From NCBI GenBank assembly GCA_910577235.1, contig CAJTMX010000005.1:1-64000 (forward strand): DNA of 64,000 nucleotides. The letters are read 5' to 3'. Origin of the DNA: an uncultured Acetatifactor sp. Its GTDB lineage: Bacteria > Bacillota > Clostridia > Lachnospirales > Lachnospiraceae. Below the pieces are notes generated by a model. The model was given only the letters and a program-made list of their open reading frames with translations. It did not search any database and was not told the DNA's origin. Below, one piece after another: positions 25,963-34,763 of the stretch. Numbering within the stretch: position 1 is the stretch's first letter; the number at the start of each line of letters is the position of its first letter. A program made the position numbers and the translations under genes.

Positions 25963-25997
25963 GCGCAGTTTGAAAAACGGCGCTTAGCGGTCTACAG

Positions 25998-26029
25998 GCC
26001 GGGGATGGCAGTATATCCCCGGCTTTTCC
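25998..26029 (+). terminator. rho-independent terminator after tldE
   Basis: GCCGGGGAT pairs with ATCCCCGGC across an eight-base loop, followed by TTTTCC. Confidence 0.8.
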
Positions 26030-26253
26030 TGTTCTTTTTTCTTTCTTAAGAAAATCTTTGGTTTTCCATGACAGAAAACTTCAGAAGCACGGTCTATACT
26101 ATTCTCAGAAAGCGGATGAACCGTTTCACGGCAGACAGAAATTGGCGAAACTTTTATGCCGGCGTGGGCAGAGAGCTTTGAAAGGCACAGCGGCGAAGGC
26201 GGATAATGTCCGGAAAACCGGGCACGAAGGGACGAAAAGGAGGCAGTAGAGAA

Positions 26254-26763
26254 ATGGACTATGCGGCAATTATGGATGTGTTTACAAGGTATGGGGCGAT
26301 CGCCATCTTTGTGTTGGTATTTTTGGAGTATATGAATCTGCCGGGATTTCCGGCGGGGATCATCATGCCGCTGGCGGGGATCATGGCGGCGGGAGGCAAT
26401 ATATCCTTTCCCTGGGTGATGGTCATAACCGTGGCGGCGGGACTGCTGGGCAGCTTGGTACTGTACGTGCTGGGATTTACCGGGGGACGCTTTTTTCTGG
26501 AAAAATATATGAACAAATTCCCGAAACAGAGACCTACGATAGAAAAGTATTTAAACTGGGTGCAGGATAAGGGCGGCGCGGGACTGATCGCCGCCAAGCT
26601 GATTCCCATGATACGCACATTGGTATCCATTCCGGCGGGAGTGTTTCGGATGCGGCTGGATCAGTATGTGATCTGCTCCACTGTCGGAATCTTTATATGG
26701 AATCTGCTTTTTGTGGGAGCGGGATATTTTTGCGGGGAGCAGGTACTGAGCTGGTTTGCCTGA
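26254..26763 (+). CDS. DedA family membrane protein
   Basis: A 169-residue integral membrane protein of the DedA/SNARE-associated family. Members in bacteria are linked to polyprenyl-phosphate or phospholipid flipping and membrane homeostasis. The family pattern is visible: an early FLEYMNLPGFPAGIIMPLAG re-entrant region, GLLGSLVLYVLGFTGGRFF, and the late arginine-proline core IPMIRTLVSIPAGVFRM. It is shorter than typical DedA proteins (about 200). The ATG follows AAAAGGAGG at 10 bases; an upstream in-frame ATG at 26206 would add 16 basic residues. A lipid-type glycosyltransferase follows 37 bases later. Confidence 0.88.
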   Translation: MDYAAIMDVFTRYGAIAIFVLVFLEYMNLPGFPAGIIMPLAGIMAAGGNISFPWVMVITVAAGLLGSLVLYVLGFTGGRFFLEKYMNKFPKQRPTIEKYLNWVQDKGGAGLIAAKLIPMIRTLVSIPAGVFRMRLDQYVICSTVGIFIWNLLFVGAGYFCGEQVLSWFA

Positions 26764-26800
26764 CTGTGACAGACGCAAGATGAAATTATAAGGGAGAGGT

Positions 26801-28102
26801 ATGAATATGAAAATAGCGATGATGACCAACAACTACAAACCTTATATCGGCGGAGTGCCTATCTCTATCGAGCGATTGACGCAGGCGCTGCGTGAGCAGG
26901 GACACAGGGTGGTGGTGTTCGCTCCCAGGTACGATCATCTGGAGACGGAACCGGAGGAGGATGTGGTGCGTTACAGCACTCTGAGCCAGCATTTTTACAG
27001 CGACACGGTGCTGCCCAATCCTTTGGACCCGGTGCTGGAGGAAACCTTTTCCAGAGAAGAGTTTGATGTGATCCATGTGCATCATCCGGTGCTGATCGGA
27101 AAGGTGGCGGCCCATCTGTCCGCCAAATATAATGTCCCTCTGGTATATACTTATCACACCCAGTATGAGCAGTATCTGGACTATGCGGGCCCTATCCACT
27201 GGCTTAGCCGGGGAGCGGAGAAAGGCGGTTTTATGGGACGGCTCCGCAGCCGGGGCAGCCGTGCCATCAAGCAGGATCTGGCGCCTTGGTATCTAAGCGG
27301 TTTTATGCGGCGCTGCCATACGGTGATCGCTCCCACGGAGGGCATGAAGAGGACTTTTAACCTGCAATATGGATATACTCACAACTGTCAGGCCAATCTG
27401 GAAGTGCTGCCCACAGGACTGGCGGAGGAGAGCTATGTGCCGGACGGCAGAGAGGTCATGGAGATACGGCAGCGCTATGGCATGGGAGATGTGCCCCTGC
27501 TGGTTACGGTGTCCCGTCTGGGACATGAAAAGAACGTGCCCTTTCTGCTGCGGTGTATGGCAAGACTTAAGAGTACTCTGCCGGATTTCCGGCTGATGGT
27601 CATAGGGGACGGCCCCCAGCGACAGGAATACATGGATCTGTGTGACCAGCTGGATATCCGCCAGCAGATCTGCTTTCTGGGAAGTCTGCCCAACCGGGAG
27701 ATCGCGGCCCATATGGCGGCTGCGGACTGCTTTGTGTTTGCATCCAAGACAGAGACTCAGGGCATCGTGATCCTGGAGGCCATGGCCGCCAAAACTCCCG
27801 TGGTAGCTCTGCGGGCCTCGGGCGTGGAGGATCTGGTGGAGAACGGCGTCAGCGGATACCTGTGCCCGGAGGAGGAAGAGGCATTTACGGAGCAGCTGCT
27901 GCGGGTATTGCAGAGCGAACCTCTGCGGGACGGCCTGCGAATCGGCGCTTTTGAGACAGCGCTCAGGTATCGGGAAGATGTGGTTGCGGAAAAGGCCGTC
28001 AGGATATATACTGATACCTGTAGGCAATATGCGGTGTCACAGGCAGGAGCCAGAATCAGCGTATTCAGAGATTTGCGGGTCCGCCTGCGTCTACCCGGTT
28101 AG
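26801..28102 (+). CDS. GT4 glycosyltransferase, diacylglycerol glucosyltransferase-like
   Basis: A 433-residue GT-B fold transferase. The N-terminal domain begins MTNNYKPYIGGVPISIERL with the early glycine loop; HVHHPVLIG and TYHTQYEQYLDY match enzymes that add glucose to diacylglycerol in Firmicutes. The C-terminal donor-binding domain has VSRLGHEKN and the EX7E motif in SKTETQGIVILEAMA. Residues 400-433 are basic (LRVRLRLPG at the end) and could aid membrane binding. Its probable product is a glycolipid or lipoteichoic acid anchor; the sugar specificity is inferred. AGGGAGAGG precedes the ATG. It lies between a DedA gene and a two-component system. Confidence 0.85.
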   Translation: MNMKIAMMTNNYKPYIGGVPISIERLTQALREQGHRVVVFAPRYDHLETEPEEDVVRYSTLSQHFYSDTVLPNPLDPVLEETFSREEFDVIHVHHPVLIGKVAAHLSAKYNVPLVYTYHTQYEQYLDYAGPIHWLSRGAEKGGFMGRLRSRGSRAIKQDLAPWYLSGFMRRCHTVIAPTEGMKRTFNLQYGYTHNCQANLEVLPTGLAEESYVPDGREVMEIRQRYGMGDVPLLVTVSRLGHEKNVPFLLRCMARLKSTLPDFRLMVIGDGPQRQEYMDLCDQLDIRQQICFLGSLPNREIAAHMAAADCFVFASKTETQGIVILEAMAAKTPVVALRASGVEDLVENGVSGYLCPEEEEAFTEQLLRVLQSEPLRDGLRIGAFETALRYREDVVAEKAVRIYTDTCRQYAVSQAGARISVFRDLRVRLRLPG

Positions 28103-28196
28103 CGGTGCCTGAAGAATTCTCCGGTAGTACGCACGCTTTTCTCCGCGATGATGGTCGGGGCTGCCTGCAAATGAATGATGAGGGAGAATGGAATAG

Positions 28197-28910
28197 ATGA
28201 ATCAACAAGACTATAGTATTCTGGTGGTGGAGGATGATAAGGAGATACGGCAGGGAATAGAGATCTATCTGCGCAATCAGGGATATCAAGTCTATCAGGC
28301 CGCCAATGGGCAGGAAGGCCTGGAAGTAATCAGGAGCACGGAGCTGCATCTGGTGATCCTGGACGTGATGATGCCTGTGATGGACGGTATTACGATGCTG
28401 ATGAAGACAAGAGATCTGGGATATGAATTTCCGGTGCTGATGCTTTCCGCCAAGTCCGAGGAGGTAGACAAGATCATGGGGCTTAACATGGGGGCGGACG
28501 ATTATATCTCCAAACCTTTCACCCCTCTGGAACTGTTGGCCAGAGTGAATTCCCATCTGCGCAGATATGGCAAGTATATGAGTGCCGTGGGGGGCAGTGC
28601 CGCCAAGGAGCATGTGTATACACTGGGAGGTCTGGAGCTGAATGAGGACAGCGTGGAACTGACGGTGGACGGGGAGCCGGTGAAACTGACGCCTATGGAA
28701 TTTAAGATCGTTCAGCTGTTGATCAAGAATCCGGGGCGGGTCTTTTCCGCCGATGAGATCTACGAGCGGGTATGGAATGAGAAAGCCGTCAACACGGACA
28801 CCATCATGGTGCACGTGCGGAATATCAGGGAAAAGATAGAGATAGACCCCAAGAATCCCAAGTATCTGAAGGTGGTGTGGGGCGTGGGATATAAGATGGA
28901 GAAACAATAG
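28197..28910 (+). CDS. OmpR-family response regulator
   Basis: A 237-residue DNA-binding response regulator. The receiver domain (1-120) has the acidic pair E12-D13-D14 and the phospho-acceptor D56 in VILDVMMPVMDG, and Lys in the SKPFTPLELLARV motif. The winged-helix domain (about 140-235) has TPMEFKIVQLLIKNPGRVFSADE and the recognition helix TDTIMVHVRNIREKIE. The kinase gene starts 17 bases later, so they are a pair. Target sites cannot be deduced with certainty; the TTTAAG direct repeats at 8328 and 23282 are of the kind bound by this subfamily, which makes this regulator a candidate. Confidence 0.95.
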   Translation: MNQQDYSILVVEDDKEIRQGIEIYLRNQGYQVYQAANGQEGLEVIRSTELHLVILDVMMPVMDGITMLMKTRDLGYEFPVLMLSAKSEEVDKIMGLNMGADDYISKPFTPLELLARVNSHLRRYGKYMSAVGGSAAKEHVYTLGGLELNEDSVELTVDGEPVKLTPMEFKIVQLLIKNPGRVFSADEIYERVWNEKAVNTDTIMVHVRNIREKIEIDPKNPKYLKVVWGVGYKMEKQ

Positions 28911-28927
28911 CGGGAACGAGGGCAAAT

Positions 28928-31411
28928 ATGCGTATACCAGGAAACAAAGTACAAAAAAAGATCAATAAAGAAGAGATCATGCAGGCAGAGACCGGGCAAC
29001 CGGACGCGCCTGACCAAAAGAAGAGAAAGTGGCAGAACATATGGTGTCTGGGGGCAGCGTTGTCTCTGATCGGCGCGTTTATCATGCTGCTGCGCTGTCT
29101 GGATCTGTACCCCATCGCCAAAGAGGAGCCTTCAGTGGCAGAGATAAGCTACATCGGCGACTTTACCCGCTATAACTATGTGCTGTACCGGGATCTTTAC
29201 AACGCGGCAAACGGCACATTTCTTACCTTTGAAAATCTCTATGGCGAGACAGACGGGGGGGATCAGGAACTGGCACTCAGCGATTCCATGATAAGTCAGG
29301 GAAATGATATTTTGAAGGGCCAGGACGCCGAGAACATTGAGGACGCCAATATAGACAATATGGAGGAAATACAACGGCTCTGGGAGAAGGTGATGCAGGA
29401 GTCTGTTGTCAATGTGCAGGCCGCAATGTGGGAGGTACTGGAAGATTTTAGCGGAGATACGTCCTCGTATATGGAAGTATTTGATTACTGGATGCAGGAC
29501 CACGGGACCGGAACCATAGTGACCAATACACTACAGACAGAAAAAGGACAGGATTTTTCGGTGGAGGAATACGGAGTCTGGTTTCGGATGGATTATGACG
29601 CCGCAGGCAATCCGTCGGTGAAAAGCGGAGCCGATAAAGATGTGAACAGGCTGGCAAAGACACTTTATGAACATGCCCGCAGGGGATTGTATGACGTGTA
29701 TATAGGAGATGGCAGTTTAGGGAAATATGTGCCGGAAACCGTGGAAATAAGTATGGGCATAAGAGGCTATGTACATGATATTGCTGAAGAAGACTCTCTG
29801 TTTCTTGGCCAGTTGGAACAGCGTGCCCGCAGTCATGGCGGTCCCAGAAACTGTACCGTGTATTATGGAATTAAGCGCGGCCAGTGGGAAACCATAGTGA
29901 ACAATTACCATGGGGAAAAGGATTTTTACAATATTTACAACGAATACAGGGCAGAGGGCCTGGGCGGCGTATTTCTGGTGATCGGGATGATTCTCTTGGG
30001 AGGGGGATTTTTCTATGGCAATCCCCGCAGGGAGGACAAAAAGCTTTTGAGACATTTTTACCGTGCTCCTGCAGAGGCGGTGATTGCGGGAGCTTTTCTG
30101 TTTCCTATAGTGTTTTATGAGAAGGTTACGTTGTGGGCGACCCAATTGTATATGACTCATAATCCCTATTATTATCTTCATACCGTGGGCGATTGGACTT
30201 GGGCGGATGTGCTGGTTTACGGACAGAATCTGGTAGTGACGGTGTGCCTGTTCTTTGCCGCCTGGTATATGGGCTGCTGTCTGGGAGAGACGCGCAGGCT
30301 GGGCATACGGGGATATCTGCGCAGGCGCATGATATTTTCACGTATCTGGGGCTGGTGCAAAGAGCGGATACGGCGGTACTATCAGACGCTGGTGAATGTG
30401 GATATCACCAAGGACTCCCGCAGGCAGGTGATAAAGCTGCTGATCATCAACGCGGCGGTGGTGCTGTTGCTCTGCACCATGTGGATGGTAGGCTGGTTTG
30501 GCGTGATCATCTACTCGTTGCTGCTCTATTTTGTGATAAAAAAATATATCAGCGATCTACAGAAAAAATACAGTATCCTGCTGCGGGCTACCAACGAGAT
30601 CGCGGACGGCAATCTGGAGGTAAAGATAACGGAACATCTGGGAGTGTTTGAACCTTTTAAGCCCCAAATCTATCGTATAGAGGAAGGATTTCAGAAGGCT
30701 GTGGCGGAGGAGGTGAAGAGCCAGCGTATGAAAACGGAACTGATCACAAATGTATCTCATGATCTGAAGACCCCTCTGACGGCGATCATCACTTATGTGA
30801 ATCTGCTAAAGGAAGACAATGTCACGGAGGAACAGAGGGTGCAGTACTTGCAGATATTGGAGCAGAAATCTCTGCGGCTGAAGGCGCTGATCGAGGACTT
30901 GTTTGAGGTCAGCAAGGCCAACAGCAAAAATGTCACCTTGAATCTGGTGGATGTGGATATCGTAAATCTGCTGCGCCAGGTGGAATTTGAGCAGGAGGAC
31001 CGGCTGGAGGAGAGAAACCTTGCCGTGCGGCTGCGCTTGCCGGAGGAAAAGATCATGGTGCGGCTGGACAGCCAGAAAGCGTACCGCATATACGAAAATC
31101 TGTTTGGCAATATCATAAAATACGCCATGGAAGGCACAAGGATCTATGTGGATCTGGAACAGACCGAAGGAGAGGTGACGGTGCGGCTGAAAAATATCAC
31201 AGAGCAGGAGATCACCGTCAGCGGCGAGGAACTCACGGAGCGTTTTGTCCGGGGAGACACATCCCGGGGCACCGAGGGCAGCGGCCTGGGGCTGGCCATC
31301 GTCCGCAGCTTTACGGAGCTGATGGGAGGACGCTTTGAGGTGACGGTGGACGGGGATCTGTTCACGGCCAGCACCACATGGATACTGGAGCGGGATAGGC
31401 TCAGCCTCTGA
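28928..31411 (+). CDS. multi-pass sensor histidine kinase
   Basis: An 827-residue kinase paired with the preceding regulator. One membrane helix at about 37-58, then an outside domain of about 285 residues without a motif I recognise, then about five to six further helices between 345 and 540 (for example GLGGVFLVIGMILLGGGFF and VIKLLIINAAVVLLLC). A HAMP-like stretch (EIADGNLEVKI) leads to the HisKA box NVSHDLKTPLTAI with phospho-acceptor H611, and an HATPase domain with NIIKYA and GSGLGLAIVRS. The signal is unknown. The stop codon overlaps the convergent LysR gene by 11 bases. Confidence 0.92.
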   Translation: MRIPGNKVQKKINKEEIMQAETGQPDAPDQKKRKWQNIWCLGAALSLIGAFIMLLRCLDLYPIAKEEPSVAEISYIGDFTRYNYVLYRDLYNAANGTFLTFENLYGETDGGDQELALSDSMISQGNDILKGQDAENIEDANIDNMEEIQRLWEKVMQESVVNVQAAMWEVLEDFSGDTSSYMEVFDYWMQDHGTGTIVTNTLQTEKGQDFSVEEYGVWFRMDYDAAGNPSVKSGADKDVNRLAKTLYEHARRGLYDVYIGDGSLGKYVPETVEISMGIRGYVHDIAEEDSLFLGQLEQRARSHGGPRNCTVYYGIKRGQWETIVNNYHGEKDFYNIYNEYRAEGLGGVFLVIGMILLGGGFFYGNPRREDKKLLRHFYRAPAEAVIAGAFLFPIVFYEKVTLWATQLYMTHNPYYYLHTVGDWTWADVLVYGQNLVVTVCLFFAAWYMGCCLGETRRLGIRGYLRRRMIFSRIWGWCKERIRRYYQTLVNVDITKDSRRQVIKLLIINAAVVLLLCTMWMVGWFGVIIYSLLLYFVIKKYISDLQKKYSILLRATNEIADGNLEVKITEHLGVFEPFKPQIYRIEEGFQKAVAEEVKSQRMKTELITNVSHDLKTPLTAIITYVNLLKEDNVTEEQRVQYLQILEQKSLRLKALIEDLFEVSKANSKNVTLNLVDVDIVNLLRQVEFEQEDRLEERNLAVRLRLPEEKIMVRLDSQKAYRIYENLFGNIIKYAMEGTRIYVDLEQTEGEVTVRLKNITEQEITVSGEELTERFVRGDTSRGTEGSGLGLAIVRSFTELMGGRFEVTVDGDLFTASTTWILERDRLSL

Positions 31412-32291
31412 CCAGGGCGAGAAAAGCGTTCATGGCAGCGGAAGGTTTGGCCGACCTGGGATAGGCAAAGCCGATACGGCGGGGCGGGATAGGCTCTCTG
31501 ATGGAACATTCCATCAGGGAGCCTTCTTTCAGCTCATCCTGAACAAATTCGCCGATCACACAGGCGATTCCCAGGCCGATGCGGGCAAAGTCGATGAGCA
31601 GGTCCATGGTGGTGACTTCAATCTGCTGCTCCATGGTGATGTTTTGCAAAAGCATATATTTATCCATATACTGACGGGTGGCGTTGTTTTTATCCAGCAG
31701 CAGAAAGGTTCCGCGGGACAACAGTACATCGTCGCTGTCATCCTGTTTCTTTAATTTGTTCATGTATTCCGGAGAGCAGACGAAAATATCATGAATATCC
31801 CGGATGGGCAGAAAGTCCAGGCGGCTGCTTTCCAGACGGTCGCTTTCCCCCACCAGCCCCAGCTCCAGAGTTCCGTTTTCCAGAGAGGAGATGGTCTCAT
31901 AGGTGGACTGGCAGGACAGTGATATCTTTACATAGGGGTTGGCGGTGATATAGTTCTGCAGATAGGGCAGCAGCGCATATTTGCACAGGGTGGTGCTGAC
32001 GCCGACGGACAGGCTGCCCGCCCCCATCAGATCCCGCTGGCTGACGATCTCCTCCCCCTGGCGGATGGCTTGAAAGGCTGTCTCCAGATGCCGGTACAAA
32101 AGCTGACCGTTCTCTGTCAATGCAACTCCCCGGGAGCTGCGGATCAGCAGGGGAGAGGAAAAGTTTTCCTCCAGCCGTGAGATGGATTTGCTCACGGCGG
32201 GCTGGCTGATATACAGTTTTTTGGCGGCGGCGGAAATATTGCCGCACTGGGCCACGGTGTAGAAAATGTGGTATAGATTCAGTTGGTTCAT
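31401..32291 (-). CDS. LysR-family transcriptional regulator
   Basis: A 296-residue LysR-type regulator: winged helix at 1-62 (LYHIFYTVAQCGNISAAAKKLYISQPAVSKSI), then the periplasmic-binding-like effector domain (GSLSVGVSTTLCKYALLPYL; ELGLVGE). ATG at 32291 follows an AAGAGGT site. It is transcribed divergently from leuC, with about 420 bases between, a layout in which such proteins usually control the neighbouring operon and themselves. A LysR-type dyad lies in this gap. The likely effector is a branched-chain pathway intermediate, by context only. Confidence 0.92.
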   Translation of the reverse strand: MNQLNLYHIFYTVAQCGNISAAAKKLYISQPAVSKSISRLEENFSSPLLIRSSRGVALTENGQLLYRHLETAFQAIRQGEEIVSQRDLMGAGSLSVGVSTTLCKYALLPYLQNYITANPYVKISLSCQSTYETISSLENGTLELGLVGESDRLESSRLDFLPIRDIHDIFVCSPEYMNKLKKQDDSDDVLLSRGTFLLLDKNNATRQYMDKYMLLQNITMEQQIEVTTMDLLIDFARIGLGIACVIGEFVQDELKEGSLMECSIREPIPPRRIGFAYPRSAKPSAAMNAFLALVRG

Positions 32292-32496
32292 GTCAGGTAC
32301 CTCTTTTTTTGTCTGCGATGGGAGTGGCCGCGCTTTAGCCTGCGCGTTTCGGTTACATTGTTGTTTATGGGCGGAACATTTTGCTTTTTTTATTATATCA
32401 TAACGTGTGGATATGGCAAGCATGGATGATTTGAGGGCTTCATCATTTATCCTGTTGCAGGCGTTTGTCAGGAATTATGGATGGGGATCACTATGT

Positions 32497-32562
32497 ATAA
32501 CTTGCGGTTATGCACAATATAAATATTATATATTTGAAGAATAGCCGGAAATATGTTAGTAT
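32497..32562 (+). promoter_or_regulatory. LysR-type dyad and leuC promoter
   Basis: ATAAC-TTGCG-GTTAT (32497-32511) fits the T-N11-A pattern of LysR operators. A sigma-A promoter, TTGAAG (32534-32539), 17 bases, TAGTAT (32557-32562), starts 22 bases after it. The position suits activation of leuC. Confidence 0.6.
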
Positions 32563-32579
32563 GAGTGCAGATTAAAGTA

Positions 32580-32690
32580 GCGTCCCCGGAGCCTACGGCT
32601 CCATGTCATGGTTTCCGGGGCGCAAAGCGGCATGTTCTCCCGCGGCGCTGACTTGGGCGCAGGAGTGGACGGCGGGGGAATATGCAAAAC
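32580..32690 (+). other. structured leader of leuC
   Basis: The 5' leader contains two G+C-rich foldable segments. In the first, CCCCGGA (32584-32590) can pair with TCCGGGG (32614-32620), and inside it GGAGCC-TAC-GGCTCC competes for part of the same bases. In the second, TTCTCCCGC pairs with GCGGGGGAA near 32650-32680. No known riboswitch or T-box sequence was recognised, and no leucine-rich leader peptide. The upstream part of the 420-base gap holds the LysR promoter region. Confidence 0.45.
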
Positions 32691-32711
32691 TCTAAACAGG
32701 AGGAAGACGTT

Positions 32712-33974
32712 ATGGGAATGACAATGACGCAAAAGATTCTGGCAGCGGCGGCAGGACTTGAGAAGGTAGAGGCGGGTCAGCTGATCGAGGCGAACCTGGA
32801 TCTGGTGCTGGGCAACGATATCACAAGTCCGGTGGCCATCAAGGAGATGGACAAGATGAAAGTGCAGGGGGTGTTTGACAAGGATAAGATCGCCCTGGTG
32901 CCGGATCATTTTGTGCCCAACAAGGATATCAAGTCTGCGGAGCATTGCAAATGTGTGAGAGAGTTTGCCAGAAAGAATGAGATCACCAATTATTTTGAGG
33001 TGGGAGAGATGGGCATCGAGCACGCGCTGCTGCCGGAAAAAGGACTGACCGTGGCGGGGGATGTGATCATAGGTGCGGATTCACACACCTGTACTTACGG
33101 CGCGCTGGGCGCTTTTTCGACCGGCGTGGGCAGCACGGACATGGCGGCGGGCATGGCCACGGGCAAGGCATGGTTTAAGGTGCCTGGGGCGATTAAGTTC
33201 AATCTTACAGGCAAGCTGCCCAAATGGGTCAGCGGCAAGGACGTGATCCTGCATATCATCGGTATGATCGGTGTGGACGGCGCTCTGTACAAGTCCATGG
33301 AGTTTGTGGGGGACGGCATTGCCAGTCTGTCCATGGACGATCGTTTTACCATCGCTAACATGGCCATCGAGGCGGGAGGAAAGAACGGCATATTCCCGGT
33401 GGACGATAAGGCTGTAAGCTATATGAAAGAACACAGCACCAGACCCTACAAGATATATGAAGCGGATGGGGACGCGGTATACGATCAGGAGTATACCATT
33501 GATCTCAGCGCTTTAAGACCTACCATCGCATTCCCTCATCTGCCGGAAAATACCCATACCATTGATGAGATCACGGAGGATATCGCCATCGATCAGGTGG
33601 TCATCGGCTCCTGCACCAACGGGCGTCTGGAAGATCTGCGTACTGCAGCGGAAGTGCTCAAGGGCCGTCATGTACAGAAAGGGATGCGCTGTATCGTGAT
33701 CCCTGCCACACAGGCTATCTATATGCAGGCCATGGAGGAGGGGCTGCTGAAGATATTTATCGAGGCCGGAGCCATCGTCAGCACTCCTACCTGCGGCCCC
33801 TGTCTGGGCGGATATATGGGTATCCTGGCGGAGGGAGAGCGCTGCGTCTCCACCACCAACCGCAACTTTGTGGGCCGTATGGGCCATGTGACCAGCGAGA
33901 TCTATCTGGCCAGTCCGGCAGTAGCCGCCGCCAGCGCCGTGACCGGAAAGATTTCCAGTCCGGAGCAGCTGTAG
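32712..33974 (+). CDS. leuC: 3-isopropylmalate dehydratase large subunit
   Basis: Isomerises 2-isopropylmalate to 3-isopropylmalate in leucine synthesis, with LeuD as the small subunit. The 420-residue protein is of the homoaconitase-like (HacA-type) group. Visible features: PDHFVPNKD, ADSHTCTYGALGAFSTGVGS, the cluster cysteine in GSCTNGRLEDL, and the cysteine pair in TPTCGPCLGGYMG, which together bind the [4Fe-4S] cluster. CAGGAGG lies a few bases before ATG 32712; an in-frame ATG at 32682 precedes the ribosome site and is rejected. leuD follows after 139 bases. Confidence 0.95.
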   Translation: MGMTMTQKILAAAAGLEKVEAGQLIEANLDLVLGNDITSPVAIKEMDKMKVQGVFDKDKIALVPDHFVPNKDIKSAEHCKCVREFARKNEITNYFEVGEMGIEHALLPEKGLTVAGDVIIGADSHTCTYGALGAFSTGVGSTDMAAGMATGKAWFKVPGAIKFNLTGKLPKWVSGKDVILHIIGMIGVDGALYKSMEFVGDGIASLSMDDRFTIANMAIEAGGKNGIFPVDDKAVSYMKEHSTRPYKIYEADGDAVYDQEYTIDLSALRPTIAFPHLPENTHTIDEITEDIAIDQVVIGSCTNGRLEDLRTAAEVLKGRHVQKGMRCIVIPATQAIYMQAMEEGLLKIFIEAGAIVSTPTCGPCLGGYMGILAEGERCVSTTNRNFVGRMGHVTSEIYLASPAVAAASAVTGKISSPEQL

Positions 33975-34087
33975 GACTATGTGGTAAAACTGTTAAACAA
34001 CATACATATCCCCGAGAGTATTCCATATGGGGACGCTCAAGCGGCCCTGTGAGGAACACTGGAACTGTGTGTAGGGAGGGGATAGGC

Positions 34088-34104
34088 GGAACTCTAATAG
34101 GAGG
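34088..34104 (+). promoter_or_regulatory. extended ribosome site of leuD
   Basis: GGAACTCTAATAGGAGG, the same arrangement as before ruvB and ilvB. Confidence 0.5.
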
Positions 34105-34113
34105 TATATAATT

Positions 34114-34599
34114 ATGAAAGCAAATGGAACCGTCTTCCGTTACGGAGACAATGTGGATACGGACGTGATCATTCCCGCCAGATATCTGAATTCCTCAGAC
34201 CCGGCGGAGTTGGCTACGCACTGCATGGAGGACATTGATCAGGACTTTGTAAAAAAGGTACAGAAAGGCGACATCATCGTGGCGGATAAGAATTTCGGCT
34301 GCGGTTCTTCCAGAGAGCACGCGCCCATCGCCATCAAGGCGGCAGGTGTGAGCTGTGTGATCGCGGAAACTTTTGCCCGGATATTTTACCGCAACGCCAT
34401 CAACATTGGGCTGCCCATCATCGAGTGCCCGGAGGCCAGCAAAGGCATAGAGGCGGGTGACCAGGTGGAGGTGGACTTTGACAGCGGTATGATCTACAAC
34501 CGCACCAGAGGCACACAGTTCAAGGGTCAGGCGTTTCCGGAGTTTATGCAGAAGATCATCGCCGCGGAAGGATTGATCAATTACATTAACAATAAATAG
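34114..34599 (+). CDS. leuD: 3-isopropylmalate dehydratase small subunit
   Basis: The 161-residue swivel-domain subunit that completes the LeuCD isomerase. The start GNVDTDVIIPARYLN-type segment (residues about 9-24) and the substrate-recognition loop NFGCGSSREHAPIAIK are textbook. It ends with a short helical tail. leuA and leuB are not in the window, so the rest of the leucine pathway is encoded elsewhere. A terminator follows. Confidence 0.96.
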   Translation: MKANGTVFRYGDNVDTDVIIPARYLNSSDPAELATHCMEDIDQDFVKKVQKGDIIVADKNFGCGSSREHAPIAIKAAGVSCVIAETFARIFYRNAINIGLPIIECPEASKGIEAGDQVEVDFDSGMIYNRTRGTQFKGQAFPEFMQKIIAAEGLINYINNK

Positions 34600-34610
34600 C
34601 AGTAGAAAGT

Positions 34611-34647
34611 CGGAAGATCCGGACAGTCGGGTCTTCCGTTTCTTTTT
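34611..34647 (+). terminator. rho-independent terminator after leuD
   Basis: CGGAAGA(T)CC pairs with GG(G)TCTTCCG, followed by TTTCTTTTT. Confidence 0.85.
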
Positions 34648-34669
34648 CGGCAAAATACTTTTTGCATGC

Positions 34670-34697
34670 TTGTTTTTACCGAAAAGAATAGTATAAT
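34670..34697 (+). promoter_or_regulatory. sigma-A promoter of the MATE gene
   Basis: TTGTTT (34670-34675), 16 bases, TATAAT (34692-34697), about 65 bases before the start codon. Confidence 0.6.
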
Positions 34698-34763
34698 GGT
34701 CAGTGTACGGTCAACAGATATAGTGTTGTGAAAGAATGAGAAGATATCTTGGAGGAAGTATAC

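Noticed and set aside
26058..26249. Open frame of 63 codons between tldE and dedA
   Set aside because: No ribosome site, low-complexity basic composition and no recognisable motif; it also runs into the dedA ribosome site.
32556..33023. Reverse-strand frame across the leuC leader and start
   Set aside because: It is antisense to the clear leuC sequence and has no ribosome site or domain.
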